Shown: positions 51,908 to 59,432 of the stretch, piece after piece
Position numbering within the stretch: position 1 is the first letter of the stretch
Layout: the number at the start of each line of letters is the position of its first letter
Origin: Gemmatimonadota bacterium
GTDB lineage: Bacteria; Latescibacterota; UBA2968; GCA-2709665
Reading direction: 5' to 3'
DNA length: 64,000 nucleotides
Assembly (NCBI GenBank): GCA_028874335.1
Contig: JAPPJY010000075.1
Span: forward strand, 29,214-93,213
Translations under genes and position numbers: made by a program
Notes under the pieces: model-generated
What the model was told of the DNA's origin: nothing
Seen by the model: the letters and a program-made list of their open reading frames with translations, nothing else
Databases searched by the model: none

Positions 51908-51973
51908 TTCCCCGATAAAGGAGAATCGAACGTGAGGATTCGGCGGGAAGGGTCGCTAAGGCGGCCGAATGCA

Positions 51974-52173
51974 AGCCTCTAACCTTGATTCGTAATTCTT
52001 CGTGGACGTTAATTCGAATATGTGCTTGTAAATAAAGGCGATTAGACGGCTGATTACCATGATACACCAGGTCACTGGCCGTGAAGGGAAAAAAGTTCCT
52101 CTATACGTCGATAACGCCCCGTTTCGGAGGGTTTTATCGAGTCGCCGCGTTGCTGTTTTTTCGGATAGAGGCT
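51974..52173 (-). repeat. MITE-like repeat family A, copy 3
   Basis: Exactly 200 bp, the reverse complement of copies 1 and 2. Ends AGCCTCTAACC (51974) and GGATAGAGGCT (ending 52173) form a near-perfect 11-bp terminal inverted repeat. Internal hairpin TCGATAA...TTATCGA at about 52109-52141. This copy defines the element limits best. It fills most of the 309-base gap between the PHP and SDR genes; no gene inside. Its left end carries a TAA just after AGCCTC. Confidence 0.85.
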
Positions 52174-52216
52174 AATTGCACCGATGCTCGTGAATCGATT
52201 GAAATGGAGGGCCTCA

Positions 52217-52990
52217 ATGGTACTGACAAACAGGGTTGCCGTCGTAACCGGCGGGAGTTCCGGTATCGGCCGCGGCGTCGCCCTTGAATTCGCCAGAGAG
52301 GGGGCGGCGGTTGTGGTGGCCGACGTCCGGGAGGCGCCGAAGCAGGGCAAATATCACGAACAGGAAGTCCGGACAACCACGCTTGAGGAGGTGCGGCGAC
52401 TGGGTGGTGAAGGGGAATTCGTCCAAACCGACATGGGCGACGCCGCCGCCGTCGGGGCGCTGGTGAAGCGGACGGTAGACGCATACGGCGGCCTGGACAT
52501 TCTGGTAAACAATGCGGGTATACACATTCCCGGCGACAGCCAGACGCTGTCGCTGGAGTCGTGGGACAGGGTGACAGGCGTAAACATCCGGGGCGTATTC
52601 GTCGCATCGAAAGCCGCGATTCCCCATCTGAAATTATCTCAGGCCGGGAGGATCATCAACATCGCGTCGGTGCATTCTTTTGGCGGTGGAGGGGGGCCGG
52701 CCTACGCGCCCGCGAAAGCCGGCGTGGTCAACCTCACCCGCGATCTGGCGATGGAGGTGGCGTCCGACGGGGTGACGGTGAATGCCGTGTGCCCTGGGTA
52801 TATCGAAACCGCCATACAGGACTATCTGACCGAGGAACAGATCCGGGATGCGCTGGAACGGACGCCGCTTCCCCGATTCGGATTGCCACGGGATATCGGC
52901 CGGGCATGCGTCTTCCTCGCCTCCTCGGACGCGGAGTGGATCACGGGGGTGGCGTTGCCGGTGGACGGCGGCTGGCTGGCGCCCGTGTAG
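52217..52990 (+). CDS. Short-chain dehydrogenase/reductase
   Basis: A 257-residue classical SDR: cofactor 'AVVTGGSSGIGRGVALEFAR', 'DILVNNAGIHIPGDS', Ser in 'IINIASVHSFG', YxxxK in 'GPAYAPAKAGVVNL' and C-terminal 'ITGVALPVDGGWLAPV'. A likely sugar or alcohol dehydrogenase. ATG 52217 is preferred: GGAGGG lies five bases before it. An upstream ATG at 52184 would use a GAGG from the end of repeat A and add 11 residues. Stands alone between two repeats (family A upstream, family B downstream). Confidence 0.85.
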   Translation: MVLTNRVAVVTGGSSGIGRGVALEFAREGAAVVVADVREAPKQGKYHEQEVRTTTLEEVRRLGGEGEFVQTDMGDAAAVGALVKRTVDAYGGLDILVNNAGIHIPGDSQTLSLESWDRVTGVNIRGVFVASKAAIPHLKLSQAGRIINIASVHSFGGGGGPAYAPAKAGVVNLTRDLAMEVASDGVTVNAVCPGYIETAIQDYLTEEQIRDALERTPLPRFGLPRDIGRACVFLASSDAEWITGVALPVDGGWLAPV

Positions 52991-53042
52991 GGAATCAGGG
53001 ATGCTGTGCGCTCCGGATGCAACGCTTCCACGCGTGATCAGG

Positions 53043-53212
53043 CTTAGAAGCTGTTTTAGAATTACCGGTGAGTTCCCGAGCGCGAGCGAAAAAGTGGCGG
53101 TCAAGGCGGGAAGGCCCACCCATATTTGTCTATACGGGTGGGTTTGACCAACGCCGAGCGGCGCTTTTGCAGCCGCGCGAAGACCGCTGGGAATTTTAAG
53201 ACAGCTTCTCAG
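53043..53212 (-). repeat. MITE-like repeat family B, copy 2
   Basis: Exactly 170 bp and, reverse-complemented, nearly identical to 32879-33048. Terminal inverted repeats of about 26 bases: CTTAGAAGCTGTTTTAGAAT at the left, ATTTTAAGACAGCTTCTCAG at the right. The TTTGACCAACGCCGA and GCGCTTTTGCAGCCG blocks are shared with copy 1. No coding capacity. Its right end is followed by GAGAGATGATG, so AGGAG at its boundary serves as the ribosome binding site of the GNAT gene. Confidence 0.83.
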
Positions 53213-53220
53213 GAGAGATG

Positions 53221-54285
53221 ATGGAGATTCGAGCCGTCAGAGAGGACGAAATCGAGGAGACGCTGGAGCTCCAGCGGCTGGTATTCCGGCCCGACGAGGG
53301 TGAAGGCGCAATCGAACGGTACCGGACGTACGTGCGGGACGATCCGGGTTATCTGATGGAACAGTCGCGGGTTCTCTTGAAAAACGGGCGAATCGCAGCG
53401 CATCTTCGGGTCTGGGACCGGGAAATCCGCGTGCGTGGCGCCGTGCTTCGCGCCGGAGGTATCGGCAGCGTGCTGACCCATCCCGATTACCGGGGCAGGG
53501 GATATGCGCGCGCGTTGATGCGGAATGCCGAGGCCTATATGCTGGACGCGGGGTACGACGTCGGGCTTCTTTTCACGATTATCGGGACGCCGTTCTACCA
53601 GGCGCTGGGCTGGACGCCCATCCCGCTGCCGACGTTTGTGATCGATCTCGAGTCTGAGGCAGGTGACCCGCCTTCCACGCGCGTGCGGGCTCTCGATATC
53701 GACCGGGACCTGGATGCCGTGATGGCGATTTACGAGCGTTGTTCCGGCTGCCTGACCGGCCCTGAAACGAGAGTTCGAGACTACTGGCGCGCCGGACCCT
53801 CGCGAATACGGGGGGTGTTCCCTGAGTGGGGCGTTGCGGTGAATTCTGAACTTTGCGGTTATGCGACGTTCGACGTGTCCGAGGACCGGATCTGGGTGAA
53901 AGAAGGGTGCGTCAAGCCATCCGGTGACGGCGTGTTTGTCGACCTGGCGCAGTTGATTTGCGGGTGCGCCCGCGGGAACGGATTGAACCGGATCGAGGGC
54001 AGCCTTCCCGCCGGACACGGCCTCGCAAGAGCGCTCGAAGCGGTCTGTGATTCCACCGCAACGTGGGGCATCCACGATGAAATGATGTTGAAGGGGATCA
54101 ACTGGCGTACGATCAGGGAAAAGCTGAATGGGGAACCGCACGGCTGCGAACCCCACGACGAGGGGGCGTTCTGGCGCACGCTGTACGGTCAGCCAGCGGA
54201 CGAACCGGATGCAATGCTGTCGGAATGGATGGCGTCGTTGCCGGAGTGCGAAGGACCTTTCTACTGGTGGAGCGATATTTTCTAG
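53221..54285 (+). CDS. GNAT family acetyltransferase
   Basis: A 354-residue protein with an N-terminal GNAT domain (about 1-150), including the acetyl-CoA loop 'VLTHPDYRGRGYARALM'. It resembles the Eis-type or two-domain GNAT set, with a second half of about 190 residues ending 'CEGPFYWWSDIF' that may be a degenerate GNAT domain or substrate-binding part. Substrate not known. ATG 53221 is preferred over 53218: AGGAG (53211-53215), partly from the family B repeat end, is five bases away from 53221 and only two from 53218. Convergent with the phosphoglucomutase gene (32 bases between stops). Confidence 0.8.
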   Translation: MEIRAVREDEIEETLELQRLVFRPDEGEGAIERYRTYVRDDPGYLMEQSRVLLKNGRIAAHLRVWDREIRVRGAVLRAGGIGSVLTHPDYRGRGYARALMRNAEAYMLDAGYDVGLLFTIIGTPFYQALGWTPIPLPTFVIDLESEAGDPPSTRVRALDIDRDLDAVMAIYERCSGCLTGPETRVRDYWRAGPSRIRGVFPEWGVAVNSELCGYATFDVSEDRIWVKEGCVKPSGDGVFVDLAQLICGCARGNGLNRIEGSLPAGHGLARALEAVCDSTATWGIHDEMMLKGINWRTIREKLNGEPHGCEPHDEGAFWRTLYGQPADEPDAMLSEWMASLPECEGPFYWWSDIF

Positions 54286-54317
54286 ATACCTGGCCGCGTT
54301 GGCGGGCGGGTAGCGAT

Positions 54318-56159
54318 TCAGGGATTTATTCTACCGAGGCGTGACTCGGCCTCGTCCACCATACCCGAAAGAATTCGCGACGCCAGCCCGTCCACTGCGT
54401 CTTTCGTTTCGTGCAGGCCGGCTCCGCAAAGGTGGGGATGGTCCACCGATGCGGCGGAGACGTAATATTTGATTTTGGGTTCGGTTCCCGACGGTCGGGC
54501 GGTGACCCGGGTATGGCCCGCGGGGGTGAACGTGAAGGCAATCACGTCGCCCTTCTGACCGTCCATTGTTCGGACGGCCCCGGTGTGCGGGTTAAGCGCC
54601 TTCCCGGTCCTTCTGTCGATGATTTCCTCGATGTTGCGGCCCCCGATCTGCCGAGGCGGCCTTGAGCGCAGGGATTCCATAACGTGAACGATATCCCTGC
54701 TGCCCCGTGCTCCGGTTCTGACTACGGACTGCTGGATTTCTCGGAAGTAACCGTATTGCGCGTAGATCTCGTCCAGGTAGTCTCGTAGGGTGCGACCGCG
54801 AGCCTTGAGAGTTGCCGCGCATTCGCACAGGAGTACGGCGGCGACCGCGGCGTCCTTGTCTCTTGTGAACGTACCCGTCAGATAGCCGTGGCTTTCTTCG
54901 GCGCCGAAAAGGAATTCGGCATCTGTTGGAAGATCGTCGATCAGGCTGCCGATGTATTTGAAGCCGACCAGAAGGTCGTCCACGACCGTGGCGCCGAAGG
55001 CGTGCGCAATGATGGAGGTCAGGTCGGTCGTGACAATCGTTTTTGCGACAAAACCGTCGGCGGGCAACTCCCGGCGCTTTTTTTTTGTTTTCAGGATGTA
55101 ATGGCACAGAACAGCGCCGATCTGATTGCCGTTGAGCGCCAGATCCTCGAGGGGTGCGTTCCACCCGGCGCTGCAATCCGGTACGGCGCAGCCGAGGCGG
55201 TCCGCATCCGGGTCGCTGGCGATGACAAGATCAGCCTCGGTCTCGGCGGCTTCCCGGACGGCCACCGCCAGCGCGCGCGGGTCTTCAGGGTTGGCGACGC
55301 CGCCGGGAACCGTGGGAAAATCGCCGTCCGGTTTCGCCTGCGACGGGACGACGTGCAAATCCTTATAGCCGAGGATTTCCAGCGCCGGCAATACCGACGT
55401 CAATCCCACGCCGTGCAGTGGGGTGTAGACCACCCGGATCCGGCGTTCGGGCCTGAGAGACAGGCTGGCCAGTTCACGATGGTAACGGGTATCGACCGCG
55501 CGATCCAGGATTCCGATGAGGCCCTCTTCAATCGCCTGATCGAAGTCGAGTTTCCTGACCTCGGATACGGCGTTGACCTCGGCGATGATGTTGCGGTCGT
55601 GAGGGGGTACGACCTGGCCTCCGTCGGACCAGTACACCTTTATTCCATTGTCGCCCGGGGGGTTGTGGCTGGCGCTGATCACCACGCCGGCCACCGCGCT
55701 GGTCGACCTGACCGCAAACGAAAGTTCAGGCGAGGACCGACAGCCTTCGAAGATACTGGCGCGGATGCCGTTGCCGGCAAGAACAGACGCCAGCTCGTTG
55801 GCGAAGGCTTTTGAGTTGTTCCGTGTGTCGTGAGCGATGACCACGCCGCGGCGCGGCGCATCGGACCCGGATTTCAGAACGTACCGGGCAATCCCCTGTG
55901 CGGCTTCGCCGACGGTGCGCAGGTTGATGCGGTTCGGGCCCGGCCCCATCGGGCCGCGAATGCCGCCGGTGCCGAACTCGATCCTCGTTCGAAAGGCGTC
56001 TTCAAGTTCGTTCAGATCTCCGGCACGGATCAGGCTCTTGATTTCCTCCATTGAAGCCGCGAATCGGGGGTCGGTAAGCCAGAGCGCGGCGTGCTCTCCG
56101 GCAGCTTCCGACAGTTCGCCCGCGGCGACCCAGATCTTGATTTTTTTTATCATGTCCAT
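54318..56159 (-). CDS. Phosphoglucomutase/phosphomannomutase (alpha-D-phosphohexomutase)
   Basis: A 613-residue four-domain phosphohexomutase similar in layout to PGM2-type enzymes. The phosphoserine loop is 'VVISASHNPPGDNGIKVYW', the magnesium loop 'IASDPDADRLGCAVP', the sugar-binding loop 'FLFGAEESHGYLTGTFTRD', and the phosphate-binding loop in the C-terminal part is 'TARPSGTEPKIKYY'. It interconverts glucose-1- and -6-phosphate (or mannose). The ATG at 56159 is inferred; the frame is open to 56369 but the first 70 residues look noncoding. A second ATG two codons on is an alternative. It is longer than E. coli Pgm. Confidence 0.88.
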   Translation of the reverse strand: MDMIKKIKIWVAAGELSEAAGEHAALWLTDPRFAASMEEIKSLIRAGDLNELEDAFRTRIEFGTGGIRGPMGPGPNRINLRTVGEAAQGIARYVLKSGSDAPRRGVVIAHDTRNNSKAFANELASVLAGNGIRASIFEGCRSSPELSFAVRSTSAVAGVVISASHNPPGDNGIKVYWSDGGQVVPPHDRNIIAEVNAVSEVRKLDFDQAIEEGLIGILDRAVDTRYHRELASLSLRPERRIRVVYTPLHGVGLTSVLPALEILGYKDLHVVPSQAKPDGDFPTVPGGVANPEDPRALAVAVREAAETEADLVIASDPDADRLGCAVPDCSAGWNAPLEDLALNGNQIGAVLCHYILKTKKKRRELPADGFVAKTIVTTDLTSIIAHAFGATVVDDLLVGFKYIGSLIDDLPTDAEFLFGAEESHGYLTGTFTRDKDAAVAAVLLCECAATLKARGRTLRDYLDEIYAQYGYFREIQQSVVRTGARGSRDIVHVMESLRSRPPRQIGGRNIEEIIDRRTGKALNPHTGAVRTMDGQKGDVIAFTFTPAGHTRVTARPSGTEPKIKYYVSAASVDHPHLCGAGLHETKDAVDGLASRILSGMVDEAESRLGRINP

Positions 56160-56446
56160 CGGATTTTTCTGCACAGGTGCGCTCCTGTTGAATAGACGCC
56201 GATTCGGTTGAGGCCCGAAAATCGGTTGCCTCGCGCTCGCCAGTCGGCACCGCGCTTTTAATATATCGGATGAGACGCGCCGATCAACATAAAATAGTTT
56301 GATTTTCCTGAACCATTGCGCATATTTTCGACGTGACGCGGGCGTTGCGGCAGATGCAATCGTCGTCACACCGGCGGAGAAGGAACTTTACAAGGATAGT
56401 CACGCGCTCGTGATCAAACCCGCACTCCGGGAGGGAAGGGTCGTAT

Positions 56447-56647
56447 ATGAGAATAGAAACTGATCGGGAAGAAGACGGCAGATGGATCGCAGAAGTGCCT
56501 GATTTACCCGGTGTGATCGTCTACGGAGACAATAAAGAAGGTGCCATTCTGAAAGTGAAGGCATTGGCATTGCGGGTTCTTGCCGATCGCATAGAACACG
56601 GCGAGGAAATACCGGAGATCCGTGATGTCTTTGCAGGATCGGTATGA
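56447..56647 (+). CDS. hicB: HicB-like antitoxin
   Basis: A 66-residue HicB-type antitoxin: 'MRIETDREEDGRWIAEVPDL' then 'PGVIVYGDNKEGAILKVKAL', the partial RNase-H-like fold of HicB. It lacks the C-terminal ribbon-helix-helix or HTH of full HicB. Start ATG 56447, preceded by GGGAAGGG. Its TGA (56645-56647) overlaps the HicA ATG as ATGA, so translation is coupled. Co-transcribed from the gap after the divergent pgm gene. Confidence 0.8.
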   Translation: MRIETDREEDGRWIAEVPDLPGVIVYGDNKEGAILKVKALALRVLADRIEHGEEIPEIRDVFAGSV

Positions 56648-56859
56648 ATCAATGGCCTTCAACAAGAGCACGCCAGGTCTTGGCTGCCTTGTTGCGGATT
56701 GGTTGGACGATAAAGCGTCAGTCTGGTACTTCTCATCGCATTCTGACACGGCAGGGTTGGCCAAATTACGTATTCGCTTTCCATTTGCGGGAAGAAATAG
56801 GGCCTCGTATGTTGTCCCGTATTGCTAAAAGTACCGGATTGACTCCCGATGATCTATGA
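56644..56859 (+). CDS. hicA: HicA-type toxin
   Basis: A 71-residue HicA-like toxin: 'ARQVLAALLRIGWTIKRQSGTSH' (GTSH carries the catalytic His), 'WPNYVFAFHLREEIGPRMLSR' and 'IAKSTGLTPDDL'. It differs from the HicA at 23564. An mRNA interferase activated when HicB is degraded. Overlap with hicB (4 bases) and gene order antitoxin-toxin are as expected. Confidence 0.8.
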   Translation: MNQWPSTRARQVLAALLRIGWTIKRQSGTSHRILTRQGWPNYVFAFHLREEIGPRMLSRIAKSTGLTPDDL

Positions 56860-56972
56860 GGTGAGATCATTGGAGCACAGCAATCCTTGCAGATACGACT
56901 TCAGTGAATCCGTTCGACGCTCAAGGGAAGGTAAGTTGCCGGAATGAGGTGGCGGCATAAGGAGTTGGTCAT

Positions 56973-57671
56973 ATGGATTTCCTCCTGCTCTTGTTGTTTT
57001 TGTGCTTCCTGATCGTCTTCGCGCCGGTCCGACTACGGGTGCGTGGCCGCAACGGCGCGGGACGGGGGCCGACCCTGGACGTCCGCTTGAGGCCGTGGAT
57101 CGGTCTGGCGGGTATCCGGCTTTTCTACACTGACGGCGGTTGGCGTGCGGGCGCGATTCTGGGCTGGTGGACGGTTTGGGTTGCGCGATTGAGAACGGGA
57201 AGAGGCAGGAAGAAGAAAAGGCGACCTGACGCAACGCGCAGGGCGGAAGCGGAGGTCTCTGACAGGTTTTCGGCAAAGGTTGAACGGCTCGTGCGGGCCG
57301 GAAGGCGTTTGAGAAACCTGACGTTGCCCGTGCGGCGTTCCGCGTTGCGTTTTCTGAACGCCTTCCGTCTTCGCCGCATCGAATGCAAGATAACGTTCGG
57401 CGCATCCGATCCGGCCACGACCGGACAGGTTTACGGATGCATTGTGGCCGCCTCGTCTCTGGCCGGTGCAACGGGAAGCGTCCACGTGACGCCCGATTTC
57501 CAGACACGGCGGCTGGACGGGGAAGGCCGGGTGGAAATCCGGGTCTATCCCCACAGGCTCCTGTTGGCATCCGTGTATTTCGGATGGCGCGTTGCGCTCG
57601 CATGGGTTTCGGAACGACGCAACCGGAAGCGTTCCGACCACGACATTATCGGCGCCGGCGCCACGGGTTGA
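56973..57671 (+). CDS. DUF2953 family membrane protein (YtfI-like)
   Basis: A 232-residue protein with an N-terminal membrane segment ('MDFLLLLLFLCFLIVFAPVRL'), a basic middle ('RGRKKKRRPDATRR') and a C-terminal 'CKITFGASDPATTGQVYGCIVA', the DUF2953 hallmark. In Bacillus, ytfI is immediately upstream of ytfJ (gerW); here the same order holds with the GerW-like gene 24 bases downstream. GGAG nine bases before ATG 56973 supports the start. Role unknown. Finding it in a Gram-negative, probably non-sporulating organism is noteworthy. Confidence 0.75.
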   Translation: MDFLLLLLFLCFLIVFAPVRLRVRGRNGAGRGPTLDVRLRPWIGLAGIRLFYTDGGWRAGAILGWWTVWVARLRTGRGRKKKRRPDATRRAEAEVSDRFSAKVERLVRAGRRLRNLTLPVRRSALRFLNAFRLRRIECKITFGASDPATTGQVYGCIVAASSLAGATGSVHVTPDFQTRRLDGEGRVEIRVYPHRLLLASVYFGWRVALAWVSERRNRKRSDHDIIGAGATG

Positions 57672-57695
57672 ATGAGCGGGCTTCAGGGAGGTAAT

Positions 57696-58097
57696 ATGTC
57701 AGTTGAGGATCTCATCAGGACGGTGATGACGGAATTCAGGCAAATCGTCAAGGCCGAGACGGTCGTGGGGGAGCCGATCGATATTGGGGGCACCGTCGTG
57801 GTGCCCGTCTCCAGGATTTCGTTCGGATTCGGCGCGGGTGGCGGCGGGGACAAGTCGGACGGCAGCGGGAGCGGCACCGGCGGCGGGGCATCCGTGGAAC
57901 CCATGGCATTTGTCGTGATTCAAGACGGAAAGGCCCAGATTCTTCCCGTCCAGGAAAAGGAAGGCTCCATCAAGGGGCTATTGGATCTGGCGCCCGACCT
58001 CTTGTCGAAAGTGAAAGCCTTGAAGGAGAAACGAGCCCGGAAGAAAGCCGATGAGGAAGCCGACACCAATTCCGGCGACGACGACGAGAGCGCGTAG
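57696..58097 (+). CDS. GerW/YtfJ family protein
   Basis: A 133-residue protein of the sporulation-protein YtfJ/GerW family: 'VGEPIDIGGTVVVPVSRISF' followed by a glycine-rich 'GFGAGGGGDK' and 'MAFVVIQDGKAQILPVQEK'. Family members are also found in non-sporulators. ATG 57696 is preferred (GGGAGGT five bases upstream) over ATG 57672. C-terminal tail is charged ('KEKRARKKADEEADTNSGDD'). Adjacent to the DUF2953 gene, as in Bacillus. Confidence 0.8.
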   Translation: MSVEDLIRTVMTEFRQIVKAETVVGEPIDIGGTVVVPVSRISFGFGAGGGGDKSDGSGSGTGGGASVEPMAFVVIQDGKAQILPVQEKEGSIKGLLDLAPDLLSKVKALKEKRARKKADEEADTNSGDDDESA

Positions 58098-58143
58098 CTG
58101 TTTGGACGGGCTCACTCAACGGGCTGCCAAGACTGGGTCGGCC

Positions 58144-59364
58144 ATGGACCGGCTTCTGCTGCTGATTCCGACTTCAACCTACCGTACCCGCGATTTCATG
58201 GCCGCGGCGGCCGCACTGGACGTTGCCGTGGTCGTTGGATCGGACCGCCGCCAGGCGCTGGAGAGCCTGACGCCCGGAAAGACGCTCGCGCTGGACTTCG
58301 CCAGACCGGAAGTATCGGTCGGCAAGATCGTCGCCCATTCGAAGCAATACCCCGTCCGGGCGGTGGTGGGCGTCGACGACGAGACCGTCGTTCTCGCCGC
58401 GATGGCCTGCGAGGCGCTTGGACTGCCGCACAATCCGGTGTCGTCCGTCAGGGCGTCCCGATATAAACACGTGATGCGCCGGATGCTTGCCGAAAATGGC
58501 CTGCCCTCGCCAGGGTTCAGGCTTTTTTCAATTCGGGACGAACCGGCGGAAGCGGCCGCAACCGTCGACTATCCGTGCGTATTGAAGCCCGTCTCTCTCT
58601 CGGCGAGCCGAGGCGTAATTCGGGCGGACCAAAAGGCGGATTTCGTGGCTGCTTTCAATCGAATTCTGGGGTTGATTTCGGGATCCGAAGATGACTTGCC
58701 CAAGGCTGTTCTGGTGGAGGACTACATTCCCGGCCGGGAGGTCGCGCTGGAGGGATTGCTTGTCGACGGTGAGCTTCACACCCTCGCGTTGTTCGACAAA
58801 CCGGACCCGCTTTGCGGCCCATATTTCGCCGAGACGCTGTACATTACGCCATCCCGGCTTTCGGAATGCGACCAGGCACGGATAAGCGGCGCCGCGCAAC
58901 AGGCCGCAAGGGCCCTGGGATTGACCGTGGGACCGGTACACGCGGAGTTAAGGCTGAACGCGCGTGGCATCCACGTGGTGGAAATCGCGGCGCGGTCCAT
59001 TGGCGGGCTGTGCTCGCGGGTATTGCGCTTTGGCACGGGCGTGTCGCTGGAAGAATTGATCCTGCGCCAGGCAACGGGTCGCGCTCCGGGCGATTTACTC
59101 CGGGAGGATACCGCGGCGGGGGTGATGATGCTTCCGGTGCCGAAGCCGGGAACGCTCCGGCGGGTGCGCGGGACGGAAGGTGCGCGGCGCGTGCCGGGAA
59201 TTCTGGACGTCGTGATTACGGTTCCAAGGGGGCAGACCGTTCAGCCGCTGCCCGAAGGAGACCGGTATCTGGGGTTCATCTTCGCGCGCGGGAGGACGCC
59301 CGAGACGGTGGAAACGGCGCTCAGGGAGGCCAATGGACTGCTGGACGTCGTGATCGACGATTGA
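58144..59364 (+). CDS. ATP-grasp domain protein
   Basis: A 406-residue protein with an ATP-grasp fold: central 'YPCVLKPVSLSASRGVIRAD' (ATP-binding lysine), 'VLVEDYIPGREVALEGLLVD', 'VGPVHAELRLNARGIHVVEI' and 'EIAARSIGGLC' (magnesium site). The N-terminal third is a preATP-grasp Rossmann-like domain ('VAVVVGSDRRQALESLTPG') and the C-terminal part binds the second substrate. Members ligate carboxylates to amines, e.g. D-Ala-D-Ala-like or carnosine synthase-type. ATG 58144 is inferred; the frame is open from 58051, where it overlaps the GerW gene. It converges with the radical SAM gene. Confidence 0.8.
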   Translation: MDRLLLLIPTSTYRTRDFMAAAAALDVAVVVGSDRRQALESLTPGKTLALDFARPEVSVGKIVAHSKQYPVRAVVGVDDETVVLAAMACEALGLPHNPVSSVRASRYKHVMRRMLAENGLPSPGFRLFSIRDEPAEAAATVDYPCVLKPVSLSASRGVIRADQKADFVAAFNRILGLISGSEDDLPKAVLVEDYIPGREVALEGLLVDGELHTLALFDKPDPLCGPYFAETLYITPSRLSECDQARISGAAQQAARALGLTVGPVHAELRLNARGIHVVEIAARSIGGLCSRVLRFGTGVSLEELILRQATGRAPGDLLREDTAAGVMMLPVPKPGTLRRVRGTEGARRVPGILDVVITVPRGQTVQPLPEGDRYLGFIFARGRTPETVETALREANGLLDVVIDD

Positions 59365-59432
59365 ACGGCAGTGAACAAGCCGGTTGGACGGGGATCGATA
59401 TCACCCGGTCTCTCTCTTCCGCGTCCTTCCTC

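Noticed and set aside
56160..56369. Longer start of the phosphoglucomutase gene
   Set aside because: The extra 70 residues have no match to the family and overlap the promoter region; ATG 56159 is at the expected start.
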